A stretch of 64,000 bases of DNA from assembly GCF_039522585.1 (NCBI RefSeq), contig NZ_BAAADR010000012.1; one strand, 5' to 3'. The DNA is from Bisbaumannia salifodinae (GTDB lineage Bacteria; Pseudomonadota; Gammaproteobacteria; Pseudomonadales; Halomonadaceae). The position numbers and the translations under genes were made by a program. The notes beneath the pieces were generated by a model. It had not been told where the DNA came from, did no database searches, and worked only from the letters and a program-made list of their open reading frames with translations. Shown here in pieces: positions 17,250 to 25,211 of the stretch (positions are counted from its first letter, which is position 1; the number at the start of each line of letters is the position of its first letter).

Positions 17250-18763
17250 TCCAGCACCTGATCATCCTGCCCATCGTGCTGCCCCTGGTGGCCGGGGCCA
17301 TCCTGCTGCGCAGCCGCGGCGGCGCCACCCGCCCCAAGCGGATCATCGGCGTCACCGCCACCGCCCTGCTGGTGGCGGTGAGCATCGCCCTGGTGGCCCA
17401 GGCGGCCGGCGGCGAGGTGACCTACTATGCCCTGGGCGACTGGCGCCCGCCCTTCGGCATCGTCATGGTGCTCGACCGCCTCTCGGCGCTGATGGTGCTG
17501 CTCACCTCGCTGCTGGCGCTGGGCTGCGTGGTCTTCGCCTGCGGCGGCGATGACGAGCAGGGCAGCAACTTCCACGGCCTCTTCCAATGGCAGCTGATGG
17601 GCATCAACGGCGCCTTCCTCACCGGCGACCTGTTCAACCTCTTCGTCTTCTTCGAGGTACTGCTGCTGGCCTCCTATGCGCTGCTGATGCATGGCGGCGG
17701 CAAGGCACGCATCCAGGCCGGGCTGCACTATGTGGTGCTCAACCTGGCCGGCTCGGCGCTGTTCCTGATCGCCGTGGGGGTCCTCTACGGCGCCACCGGC
17801 ACCCTCAACATGGCCGACATGGCCCAGCGCCTGGCCACGTTGCCCGCCGAGCGGGCCGGCCTGGTCAGCGCCGGCGGCCTGATGCTGCTGGTGGTGTTCG
17901 GCCTCAAGGCGGCCATCCTGCCCCTCTACTTCTGGCTGCCCAGGGCCTATGCCTCGGCGCCGGCGCCGGTGGCGGCGCTCTTCGCCATCATGACCAAGGT
18001 GGGCGTGTACGCCATCCTGCGGGTCTATCATCTGGTGTTCGGCGACCAGGCCGGGGCCCTGGCGGCCCTCGACCAGCCCTGGGTGTGGTGGCTGGCGCTG
18101 GGCACCCTGGTGATGGCCACCCTGGGCGTGCTCTCCGCCCGCGACCTGCGCCTGCTGGTGGCCTACCTGGTGCTGATCTCGGTGGGCACCCTGCTGGCCG
18201 GCATCGGCATGCGCAGCGAGGCGGCCACCGCCGCCCTGCTCTTCTACCTGCCCCATACCACCCTGGTCACCGGGGGCCTCTTCCTGCTCGCCGAGCTGAT
18301 CGGCAAGCAGCGCGGCAAGGCGGGGACCCGCATCGTCAAGGGCCGGCCGCTGCACAACGCCTCCCTGCTGGGCGTGCTCTTCCTGGTGGGCGCCGCGGCG
18401 GTGGCCGGCCTGCCGCCGCTGTCCGGGGCCATCGGCAAGGCACTGCTGATGAACGCGGCCAGCGCCGAGCAGCAACCCTGGCTGTGGCCGCTGCTGCTGC
18501 TGGCCGGGCTGGGCAGCATGGTGGCCCTCTCCCGGGCCGGCTCGACCTTCTTCTGGCGCAGCCACGCAGGCGACCCAATAGAACAGCCCCTGGCCAAGCG
18601 TCAGCTGTTCGGCGTGGCCTGGCTGCTGGCCGCCTCGCCGCTGCTGATGTTGCTGGCCGGCCCGGTCAGCGACTATACCCAGGCGACGGCGGAGCAACTC
18701 ACCCACCCCAACCTGCATATTCGCGCCCTGCTGCCCGAGACCACTGATGGAGGCGAGGCATGA
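17246..18763 (+). CDS. mrpD: Na+/H+ antiporter subunit D (second Mrp system)
   Basis: A 505-residue NuoM/N-like ion-translocating subunit. FFEVLLLASYALLMHGGGK carries the key glutamate helix, and LPRAYASAPAPVAALFAIMTKVGVYAI carries the channel lysine. A frame-consistent run of about fourteen hydrophobic segments fits the family. It overlaps mrpE by 4 bases. Confidence 0.96.
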   Translation: MIQHLIILPIVLPLVAGAILLRSRGGATRPKRIIGVTATALLVAVSIALVAQAAGGEVTYYALGDWRPPFGIVMVLDRLSALMVLLTSLLALGCVVFACGGDDEQGSNFHGLFQWQLMGINGAFLTGDLFNLFVFFEVLLLASYALLMHGGGKARIQAGLHYVVLNLAGSALFLIAVGVLYGATGTLNMADMAQRLATLPAERAGLVSAGGLMLLVVFGLKAAILPLYFWLPRAYASAPAPVAALFAIMTKVGVYAILRVYHLVFGDQAGALAALDQPWVWWLALGTLVMATLGVLSARDLRLLVAYLVLISVGTLLAGIGMRSEAATAALLFYLPHTTLVTGGLFLLAELIGKQRGKAGTRIVKGRPLHNASLLGVLFLVGAAAVAGLPPLSGAIGKALLMNAASAEQQPWLWPLLLLAGLGSMVALSRAGSTFFWRSHAGDPIEQPLAKRQLFGVAWLLAASPLLMLLAGPVSDYTQATAEQLTHPNLHIRALLPETTDGGEA

Positions 18764-19257
18764 TCACTCCCCGCTCCTGGCTCCCCACCCCGTTGATGTC
18801 GATCCTGCTGCTGGTGGTCTGGCTGCTGCTGGTGCGCAGCCTGGCCCTGGGCCATATCCTCCTCGGCGGCGTCCTGGGGATCCTGATACCGCTGGCCACC
18901 CAGCGCTTCTGGGATGCCCAGCCCCATGTACAGAAGCCCTGGCTGCTGCTGCGCTTCGCCCTGCGGGTGCTCGGCGACATCATCGTCGCCAACCTGCAGG
19001 TCTCCTGGCTGATCATCAACCCCTGGCGGCGCATGCGCCCGGCCTTCGTCGAGTATCCGCTGATGCTGGAGCAGCGCTTCACCATCACCCTGCTGGCCAA
19101 TACCATCAGCCTGACCCCGGGGACGGTCTCTTCCAACCTGCGCATGGACGGCAAGACCCTGCTGATCCATGCCCTGGACGTGGAGGACGAGGAAGCGCTG
19201 ATCGCGGAGATTCGCGAGCGCTACGAGCGGCCCCTGAAGGAGATCTACGAATGCTAG
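18760..19257 (+). CDS. mrpE: Na+/H+ antiporter subunit E (second Mrp system)
   Basis: A 165-residue MnhE-family membrane subunit with the conserved NTISLTPGTVSSNLRMDGKT segment in the cytosolic half. It starts inside the mrpD end and overlaps mrpF by 7 bases. The N-terminus has two close hydrophobic helices. Confidence 0.95.
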   Translation: MITPRSWLPTPLMSILLLVVWLLLVRSLALGHILLGGVLGILIPLATQRFWDAQPHVQKPWLLLRFALRVLGDIIVANLQVSWLIINPWRRMRPAFVEYPLMLEQRFTITLLANTISLTPGTVSSNLRMDGKTLLIHALDVEDEEALIAEIRERYERPLKEIYEC

Positions 19258-19520
19258 ATACGGCACTTTGGATCAGCCTGGCCCTGGTACTCGCGGCACT
19301 GGCGCTGAACGTCTACCGCCTCACCGTGGGGCCGGACATGCCGGACCGGCTACTGGCCCTGGATACCATGTACGTCAACTCCATCGCCCTGATCGTGCTG
19401 CTGGGGCTGTGGCTCAATACCAAGACCTATTTCGAGGCGGCACTGCTGATCGCCATGCTGGGCTTTATCAGCACGGTGGCGGTCTGCAAGTACTTGCTGC
19501 GCGGCGATATTATCGAATAG
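19251..19520 (+). CDS. mrpF: Na+/H+ antiporter subunit F (second Mrp system)
   Basis: An 89-residue three-helix membrane subunit with VGPDMPDRLLALDTMYVN after the first helix. The ATG at 19251 lies inside the last codons of mrpE, giving the family length; a longer in-frame extension reads through mrpE in another frame and is not real. Confidence 0.95.
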   Translation: MLDTALWISLALVLAALALNVYRLTVGPDMPDRLLALDTMYVNSIALIVLLGLWLNTKTYFEAALLIAMLGFISTVAVCKYLLRGDIIE

Positions 19521-19541
19521 GCGGCGGAAGGAACGGACGCT

Positions 19542-19934
19542 ATGACTATCTTCGTGATACTGGAAGGGGTGATCTCGCTGCTGCTGATCGCCGGCGGCGC
19601 CTTTATCTTTATCGGCTCGCTGGGCATGGCCCACCTGCGCGACTTCTATATGCGCCTGCATGGCCCCACCAAGGCCACCACCCTGGGGATCGGCTGCATG
19701 CTGATCGCCTCCATGCTCTATTTCTGGGTCACCGAGGGCAAGCCCGATATCCAGGAGATGCTGATCACCCTCTTCCTGTTTATCACCGCCCCGGTGAGTG
19801 CCCACCTGCTGGCCAAGACCGGCCTGCACCAGAAGCTGCGCCACGCCGACAAGACCCGCGGCAAGCCGGTGGAACTGCGCCCGGAAGAGGTCGGCGAGAA
19901 GCCGGTGCCGCACCCGGACCGGGGCCACGGCTAA
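19542..19934 (+). CDS. mrpG: Na+/H+ antiporter subunit G (second Mrp system)
   Basis: A 130-residue MnhG-family membrane subunit with AHLRDFYMRLHGPTKATTLG after the first helix and a charged C-terminal tail rich in Lys, Glu and Pro. Last gene of the plus-strand operon, 21 bp after mrpF, and followed by a strong hairpin. Confidence 0.95.
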   Translation: MTIFVILEGVISLLLIAGGAFIFIGSLGMAHLRDFYMRLHGPTKATTLGIGCMLIASMLYFWVTEGKPDIQEMLITLFLFITAPVSAHLLAKTGLHQKLRHADKTRGKPVELRPEEVGEKPVPHPDRGHG

Positions 19935-19945
19935 CCACAGGACGT

Positions 19946-19969
19946 GGCGCCGGGCGAGACCCCGGCGCC
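19946..19969. terminator. hairpin between convergent mrpG and hemH
   Basis: GGCGCCGGG and CCCGGCGCC form a perfect 9-bp stem with a 6-base loop between two convergent genes. There is no T run on either strand. A bidirectional terminator is likely from position. Confidence 0.6.
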
Positions 19970-19977
19970 GCCTCCAC

Positions 19978-20967
19978 TCACCAGCCCTGACTATGGGTCT
20001 TGACCAGCTCGGCGAACAGGCCGATATGGTCGTCCCGGTCGTTGAGGGCCGGGATATAGCGATAGGTCTTGCCCCCCGCGGCGAGAAAGTTCTCGCGGTT
20101 CTCCTCCTCCAGTTCCTCCAGGGTCTCCAGGCAATCGGCGGCGAAGGCCGGGCTGATGATATCCACGTGCTCGACGCCGTTGCCGCCCCAGGCCTTGAGG
20201 GTCTCGTCGGTATAGGGCTTGAGCCACTCCTCGCGGCCGAAGCGTGACTGATAGCAGAGTTGCCAGTCGTCCTCCCCGAGCCCCAGGGCCTCGGCCACCA
20301 GCTCGCTGGTGCGCCGGCAGTGACGCGGGTAGGGATCGCCCTGGTCGGCATAGCGCTTCGGAATACCGTGGTAGGAGAACATCAGCTTGCCGCGCTCGCC
20401 GTCATGGGCCGCCCAGTGCTCGCGGATGCTCGCCGCCAGGGCGCCGATATAGGCCGGATGATCGTGGTAGTCACGAACGAAGCGCAGCTCCGGCAGGTGC
20501 GGGCAGCGGGCCAGGGAACGCGCCAGGCCATCGAAGACCGCCGCCGTGGTGGAGCGGGAGAACTGCGGGTAGAGGGGCAGCACCAGGATCCGCTCGGCAC
20601 CGGCCTGGCGCAGCCTGAGGCCCGCCTCCACCAGCGAGGGGTTGCCGTAGGTCATGGCCAGCTCCACCGGAATGGGCTCGCCCAGCTCCGCCTCGAGACG
20701 CTCGCCCAGGGCCCGCTGCTGGCGACGCCCGATGGCCAGCAGCGGCGAGCCCTCCTCGGTCCACACCGAGGCATAGGCCTTGGCGACCCGGGGCGGACGC
20801 AGGCGCAGGATGACCCCATGGAGGATCGGCCACCATAGCCAGCGCGGCGCATCCACCACCCGGCGGTCGCTGAGAAACTCCGCCAGGTAGCGGCGCACCG
20901 CCTGGGGGGTGGGGGCATCCGGGGTGCCCAGATTGACCAGCATCACGCCGAATCGGGGGGGGGACAT
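19978..20967 (-). CDS. hemH: ferrochelatase
   Basis: A 329-residue enzyme that inserts Fe2+ into protoporphyrin IX, the last step of haem synthesis. The catalytic histidine is in FSYHGIPKRYADQGDPY, and the conserved acidic segment is SPAFAADCLETLEEL. N-terminal FGVMLVNLGTPDAPTP is typical. It is not linked to other hem genes here except hemN 31 kb away. Upstream lies a 205-bp AT-containing region with an inverted repeat at 21058-21085. Confidence 0.96.
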   Translation of the reverse strand: MSPPRFGVMLVNLGTPDAPTPQAVRRYLAEFLSDRRVVDAPRWLWWPILHGVILRLRPPRVAKAYASVWTEEGSPLLAIGRRQQRALGERLEAELGEPIPVELAMTYGNPSLVEAGLRLRQAGAERILVLPLYPQFSRSTTAAVFDGLARSLARCPHLPELRFVRDYHDHPAYIGALAASIREHWAAHDGERGKLMFSYHGIPKRYADQGDPYPRHCRRTSELVAEALGLGEDDWQLCYQSRFGREEWLKPYTDETLKAWGGNGVEHVDIISPAFAADCLETLEELEEENRENFLAAGGKTYRYIPALNDRDDHIGLFAELVKTHSQGW

Positions 20968-21057
20968 AGCGGGCTCCTGATAGCGTTGACGACGACACGC
21001 CGGGGTCTTTGAATCGCCGACCCATTGTATCAGTGGAGCACGATAAGGCGGAACAAA

Positions 21058-21085
21058 GTTATACTATTGACGCTATTTGTATAAC
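21058..21085. promoter_or_regulatory. AT-rich inverted repeat upstream of hemH
   Basis: GTTATAC and GTATAAC, 14 bases apart, followed by a further TATAAC, make an AT-rich island in GC-rich surroundings about 90 bases before the hemH start. It could hold the hemH promoter or an operator; no clean -35/-10 pair could be fixed. Confidence 0.35.
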
Positions 21086-21139
21086 TATAACGACGCCTCG
21101 CGATCACGGGCGTCCGATAGGGGGGAGAGGCGGGAGAGG

Positions 21140-21160
21140 CGTCGCCGGGGGACGGCGACG
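21140..21160 (-). terminator. hairpin after the DUF6482-like gene
   Basis: CGTCGCCG and CGGCGACG form an 8-bp stem with a 5-base loop, 13 bases past the stop of the small gene. There is no T tract. Confidence 0.35.
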
Positions 21161-21172
21161 TAAGGGCCCTCG

Positions 21173-21475
21173 TTAGAAGGCCAGGGGAATCCGTGAGGTC
21201 AGGGAATCGTGATAGTGGGCCTGGCGACCGACCACCTCGTCCTCGGGCACATGCTGCACCAGGTAGGCGCGATGGATACCGGCACGCTTGAGCTCCAGGT
21301 AAACATCGTCCAGGGCGCGGAACAGCATCGGCTTGCCGGCCCGGGTGAGGAGATCGCGCTTGCCCTCCAGGTCTTCCACCTCCACCTGGCAGAAGCTGCT
21401 GCCGGCATGGGTGATCACGCGAATCTCGAAATTGTCATGACTGGCCACGAAGGCCTGCAGATGATGAATATCCAT
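21173..21475 (-). CDS. small conserved protein, DUF6482-like
   Basis: A 100-residue soluble protein of unknown function. It begins MDIHHLQAFVAS and has a central region FCQVEVEDLEGKRDLLTRAGKPMLFRALDDVYLELKRAG, ending with YLVQHVPEDEVVG and HYHDSL. This arrangement resembles the small DUF6482 proteins common in Halomonas and Pseudomonas, but I am not certain of the family. A GGAGG ribosome site precedes the ATG. It stands alone between hemH and the 97-residue gene. Confidence 0.6.
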   Translation of the reverse strand: MDIHHLQAFVASHDNFEIRVITHAGSSFCQVEVEDLEGKRDLLTRAGKPMLFRALDDVYLELKRAGIHRAYLVQHVPEDEVVGRQAHYHDSLTSRIPLAF

Positions 21476-21600
21476 AATCCCTCCAAAGCAAAGCAGGTTA
21501 CTCTTCCCTGCACACTGAATGCATCAAATGACAACGAGATGACACTCAGGTAGTGGTCGTATGACCTTTGCCTTGCCCGGAGGGTTCCCCGGCCGATTAC

Positions 21601-21756
21601 CGGTTACTGATATTCCGAGGGATCGATGGCCTTGCCCAGCGAGTGAGAGGGCTACGATCCACCCACTTGCCGGCCTTGGTCTCGGTTACTGATATTCGGA
21701 AGGGTCGATGGCCTTGCCCAGGGAGTTGCGATCCACCCACTTGCCGGCCTTGGTCT
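21601..21756. repeat. tandem duplication of the 3' end of the 97-residue gene
   Basis: Two adjacent copies of about 82 and 74 bases begin with CGGTTACTGATATTC and end with CCACTTGCCGGCCTTGGTCT. The copy at 21683-21756 codes for the current C-terminus of the minus-strand gene. The copy at 21601-21682 lies just beyond its stop and has indels that break the frame (ETKAGKWVDRS then different residues). This is a decayed remnant of a local duplication. Confidence 0.85.
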
Positions 21757-21979
21757 CCTTGTAGCGGAATACCACCCGGTCGCCCACGGTAACCGGCAGC
21801 TCGGCGTCTTCGGTCTGATAGCTGTAGGTCTCGCCGTCCACCACCAGCTGGTAGCGGTAGAGGTCGGGCATGCCCAGCCACTCCTTGAAGGGGCCTTCCC
21901 GCTCCAGGGACTGCAGCTCGCCGCGGCCCTCCAGCTTGGGGGTACGCTTGCGGCCGCCGCGTCGAAATCCGCCTGCCAT
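21686..21979 (-). CDS. 97-residue protein of unknown function
   Basis: I do not recognise this gene. The product starts with a basic, glycine-rich tail (MAGGFRRGGRKRTPKLEGRG) and continues with a compact, beta-rich body (YRYQLVVDGETYSYQTEDA, VGDRVVFRYKETKAGKWVD) that could be an OB- or SH3-like fold. The basic start would suit RNA or DNA binding, but this is only inference. It has an AGGAG ribosome site and its own promoter (TTGAGG, 16 bases, TATAAT). It lies just downstream of dnaB on the same strand. Confidence 0.7.
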   Translation of the reverse strand: MAGGFRRGGRKRTPKLEGRGELQSLEREGPFKEWLGMPDLYRYQLVVDGETYSYQTEDAELPVTVGDRVVFRYKETKAGKWVDRNSLGKAIDPSEYQ

Positions 21980-22010
21980 GGTTGTCTCCTGTCGATGATC
22001 GAGGGTCGCG

Positions 22011-22038
22011 ATTATACGGGGCCGGGCCCAGGCCTCAA
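22011..22038 (-). promoter_or_regulatory. promoter of the 97-residue gene
   Basis: On the minus strand TTGAGG and a perfect TATAAT are 16 bases apart, about 32 bases before the ATG. The -35 sits just after the dnaB stop codon. This suggests that the small gene is expressed apart from the rpsF-dnaB operon. Confidence 0.65.
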
Positions 22039-22045
22039 GTCGTTA

Positions 22046-23434
22046 TCACTCGTTCATGTGTTGACCGTAGCTGTCCGGGGCCAGGTCCTCGAAGCGGGTG
22101 TACTTGCCGATAAAGGCCATATGCACGGTGCCGATGGGGCCGTTACGCTGCTTGCCGATGATCAGCTCCGCCAGCCCCTTGTTGTCGGGATTGTCGGCGT
22201 TGTACACCTCGTCACGATAGACGAAGGCGATGACATCGGCATCCTGCTCGATGGCCCCGGATTCACGCAGGTCCGACATCACCGGGCGCTTGTTGGGGCG
22301 CTGCTCCAGGGAGCGGTTGAGCTGCGACAGGGCGATCACCGGGCAACCGAACTCCTTGGCGATGCCCTTCAGGGAGCGGGAGATCTCGGAGATCTCGCCG
22401 GTGCGGTTCTCGGAGAAGCCGGGGATCTGCATCAGCTGCAGGTAGTCGATCATGATCAGGCCGATATTGCCGTGCTCCCGGGCGATGCGCCGTACCCGCG
22501 AGCGCATCTCGTTGGGCGACAGGGCCGCGGTATCGTCGATGAACAGCTGCTTGTCCTTGAGCAGGTTGACCGCCGAGGTGAGCCGCGGCCAATCCTCGTC
22601 CTCCAGTTGGCCGGTACGCACCCGGGTCTGGTCGATGCGCCCCAGGGAGGAGAGCATGCGCAGCATCAGGGCGTCCGCCGGCATCTCCATGGAGAAGACG
22701 ATCACCGGCTTGTCGCCGGAGATCACCGCATGTTCCACCAGGTTCATGGCGAAGGTGGTCTTACCCATCGATGGGCGTCCGGCAATGATCACCAGGTCCG
22801 AGGGCTGCAGCCCCGAGGTCATGTCGTCCAGGTCGCGGAAGCCGGTGGAGAGACCGGTCATCTGCCCCTTGAGGTTGAACAGCTCGTCGATGCGATCCAC
22901 CGCCTTGGCCAGCAGCTCGCTCATGCCGATGGCGCCGCCGGACTTGGGGCGCTCCTCGCTGATCTGGAAGACCAGCCGCTCCGCCTCGTTGACCAGCTCG
23001 TCGGCGGGACGCCCCTGGGGGGCGAAGGCGCTCTCGGCCACCTGGTTGGCGGCCTGGATCAGCTTGCGCAGGGTGGCCCGCTCGCGAACGATCTCCGCAT
23101 AGGCGCGAATATTGCTGGCCGAGGGGGTATTGCGGGCCAATTCTGCCAGATAGGCCAGGCCCCCCACCGTCTCCAGTTGATCGCGGTTCTCCAGGGCCTC
23201 GGAGAGGGTCACCACGTCCAGGGGGTGGGCGCCCTCCGCCAGGGTCTGCATGGCATTGAAGATCAGCCGATGCTCATAGCGATAGAAATCATTGGCGGTG
23301 AGCCGCTCGGAGACGGTATCCCAGGCCTGGTTGTCGAGCATCAAGCCGCCCAGCACCGATTGCTCCGCCTCCAGGGAGTGGGGCGGCACCTTGAGGGCGG
23401 CGGTTTCCTGATCGGACTCGGCGAATTCATTCAT
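22046..23434 (-). CDS. dnaB: replicative DNA helicase
   Basis: A 462-residue hexameric helicase that unwinds DNA at the replication fork. The N-terminal DnaB domain (LKVPPHSLEAEQSVLGGLML) is followed by a linker and the RecA-like ATPase with Walker A GRPSMGKTT, Walker B LIMIDYLQLM and the SQLNRSLEQR motif. It is the distal gene of the rpsF-rpsR-rplI region, a common arrangement, but 199 bp and a strong hairpin separate it from rplI, so it probably has its own transcript as well. Confidence 0.97.
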   Translation of the reverse strand: MNEFAESDQETAALKVPPHSLEAEQSVLGGLMLDNQAWDTVSERLTANDFYRYEHRLIFNAMQTLAEGAHPLDVVTLSEALENRDQLETVGGLAYLAELARNTPSASNIRAYAEIVRERATLRKLIQAANQVAESAFAPQGRPADELVNEAERLVFQISEERPKSGGAIGMSELLAKAVDRIDELFNLKGQMTGLSTGFRDLDDMTSGLQPSDLVIIAGRPSMGKTTFAMNLVEHAVISGDKPVIVFSMEMPADALMLRMLSSLGRIDQTRVRTGQLEDEDWPRLTSAVNLLKDKQLFIDDTAALSPNEMRSRVRRIAREHGNIGLIMIDYLQLMQIPGFSENRTGEISEISRSLKGIAKEFGCPVIALSQLNRSLEQRPNKRPVMSDLRESGAIEQDADVIAFVYRDEVYNADNPDNKGLAELIIGKQRNGPIGTVHMAFIGKYTRFEDLAPDSYGQHMNE

Positions 23435-23557
23435 GACGCGATACGGCCTTGGCTGGAACGATACGGCTCGGGGGCGAGCCCGAGCATTCTACCCCAAGCG
23501 ACCGCCGGGCCCCATGCCCGATGTGGCTCGGGCGAACCGAGGGATCGCCAGAGACGC

Positions 23558-23592
23558 GAAAGGCCCCGGGGGACGAACCCCCGGGGCCTTTC
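23558..23592. terminator. strong hairpin terminator after rplI
   Basis: GAAAGGCCCCGGGGG and its exact complement form a 15-bp stem around a 5-base loop, 42 bases past the rplI stop. On the minus strand the stem ends in CCTTTC, giving a short T run. It should separate rplI from dnaB, at least in part. Confidence 0.75.
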
Positions 23593-23633
23593 CTGCCCCG
23601 CCACCCGAAGGGGCGGGGCGAGTGGCGGGTCGC

Positions 23634-24080
23634 TTACTCGGCGACCACCACGATGCGCACGGTGGCGCCGACTTCGGCATGCAGCTGCAGGTCGATGTCG
23701 TACTCGCCGGTGGCACGGATCGGGCCTTCCGGCATGCGCACTTCGCTCTTGGCGACGTCGAGACCGGCCTGGCTCAGGGCCTCGGCCAGGTCACGCGGAC
23801 CGATGGAACCGAACAGCTTGCCCTCGTCGCCGGCCTTGGCGACCAGGGACAGTTCGATCTCGGACAGCTCGGCGGCACGCGCCTCGGCCACGGCCTTGCG
23901 CTCGCCGGCCTGGGCCTCGAGCTCGGCACGCTGGGCCTCGAAGGCCGCCACGTTGTCCTTGGTGGCCGGCACGGCCAGGCCGTACGGGACCAGGTAGTTG
24001 CGGCCGTAACCGGCCTTGACGGTCACCTGGTCACCCAGGCCACCCAGCTTGCCAATCTTGTCGAGCAGAATGACTTCCAT
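23634..24080 (-). CDS. rplI: 50S ribosomal protein L9
   Basis: A 148-residue ribosomal protein that binds 23S rRNA near the L1 stalk. The N-terminal domain MEVILLDKIGKLGGLGDQVTVKAGYGRNYLVP (family pattern, quoted in part) and the long central helix rich in Ala, Glu and Lys are typical. It ends the ribosomal part of the operon. Confidence 0.98.
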   Translation of the reverse strand: MEVILLDKIGKLGGLGDQVTVKAGYGRNYLVPYGLAVPATKDNVAAFEAQRAELEAQAGERKAVAEARAAELSEIELSLVAKAGDEGKLFGSIGPRDLAEALSQAGLDVAKSEVRMPEGPIRATGEYDIDLQLHAEVGATVRIVVVAE

Positions 24081-24095
24081 CTCGTGAACCTCTTG

Positions 24096-24944
24096 TCAGT
24101 CGCTGCGGGCCAGGCGTTCGCGGAAGTTCGCGAAACTATCGATAACGGCCAGCAGCAGCACAATCAGAATCGTGGGCCAGGTGGCGATCAGCAGTACATA
24201 GAAGGCCACCAACCAGAGCCCGTTCATCCCCTTGATACCGATAATACCGTGAATCAGCGCGATGCCAGCGACCAGCAGGGGCACCCAGGTGAGCATGGCC
24301 AGGCCGGGGAGCAGGACCAGGCCAACGATCCCCAGCACCAGCAGGATGGCGAATTCGCGAGGCGCCAGGCGCAGGCCATGGAACTCCTCGCGGAAGCCGC
24401 CGGGGTTATAGAGCCCCGCCTGCCAGGCGCGCCCCAGGGCCAGACAGCCCACCGCGGCCAGGCTCACCATCACCCCGGTCACGCCACCCACCAGTAGCGT
24501 CGCCAGCTGTTCGGTGGCGATGCCCTGGTTGGCCAGCTCGCGGAGCATGGCATCCACCTCCGCCGAGCCCTGGCGCAGCTGTTCCAGCAGCGGGCCCACG
24601 CCCCCGGGGGGCACGAAGACGCCAAGCTGGACCATCACCGCCGAGGCCAGGACCCCGACGATCAGCGCCTCGCTCCAGCGCGCCCGCGACCGCAGCACCA
24701 CCGCCATCAGGGTAGCCAGCAGCACACAGGCCAGGGGAATCACGTCCCCCTGCATCCACCACCAGCCGGCGGGCAGCGCGGCGGCGAGGATCACCGGCAG
24801 GGCCGGCGACATGCCGCGGCGCAGGGTCACCAGGGCGGCGATGGCGGCGCTCAGCCAGAACAGCCAGGGCACCAGGGCGGCAATTGCCGCCGCTGCCACC
24901 GCCTGGGGCGTTCCGCGCATCAGCCATCGGGCGAAGGGCAGCAT
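24096..24944 (-). CDS. DUF2232 family membrane protein
   Basis: A 282-residue inner-membrane protein with about eight hydrophobic segments, of the DUF2232/YybS-like family often found between rpsR and rplI in gammaproteobacteria. The function is unknown. No catalytic motif is seen. It is 15 bases from rplI and 13 from rpsR, so it is clearly part of the ribosomal operon. Codon use looks like the neighbours. Confidence 0.8.
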   Translation of the reverse strand: MLPFARWLMRGTPQAVAAAAIAALVPWLFWLSAAIAALVTLRRGMSPALPVILAAALPAGWWWMQGDVIPLACVLLATLMAVVLRSRARWSEALIVGVLASAVMVQLGVFVPPGGVGPLLEQLRQGSAEVDAMLRELANQGIATEQLATLLVGGVTGVMVSLAAVGCLALGRAWQAGLYNPGGFREEFHGLRLAPREFAILLVLGIVGLVLLPGLAMLTWVPLLVAGIALIHGIIGIKGMNGLWLVAFYVLLIATWPTILIVLLLAVIDSFANFRERLARSD

Positions 24945-24957
24945 CGCGAAGCCGGAA

Positions 24958-25185
24958 TTACTGGTGGCTGTCGGAGTAGGGCAGCAGGGCCAGGTAGCGG
25001 GCGCGCTTGATAGCGGTGGCCAGCTGGCGCTGATAACGGGCCTTGGTGCCGGTGATACGGCTCGGCACGATCTTGCCGGTTTCGGTGACGTAGGCCTTGA
25101 GCGTATCGATGTCTTTATAGTCGATCTGCTTCACGCCTTCGGCGGTGAAACGGCAGAACTTACGGCGACGGAAAAAGCGTGCCAT
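24958..25185 (-). CDS. rpsR: 30S ribosomal protein S18
   Basis: A 75-residue ribosomal protein of the platform of the 30S subunit that pairs with S6. It has the basic start MARFFRRRKFCRF, the IDYKDIDTLKAYVTETGKIVPSRITG core and the KARYQRQLATAIKRARYLALLPY end of the family (quoted in parts). It follows rpsF by 26 bp. Confidence 0.98.
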   Translation of the reverse strand: MARFFRRRKFCRFTAEGVKQIDYKDIDTLKAYVTETGKIVPSRITGTKARYQRQLATAIKRARYLALLPYSDSHQ

Positions 25186-25211
25186 TGTAAATCTCCTCTG
25201 GGCGTGCGGAA

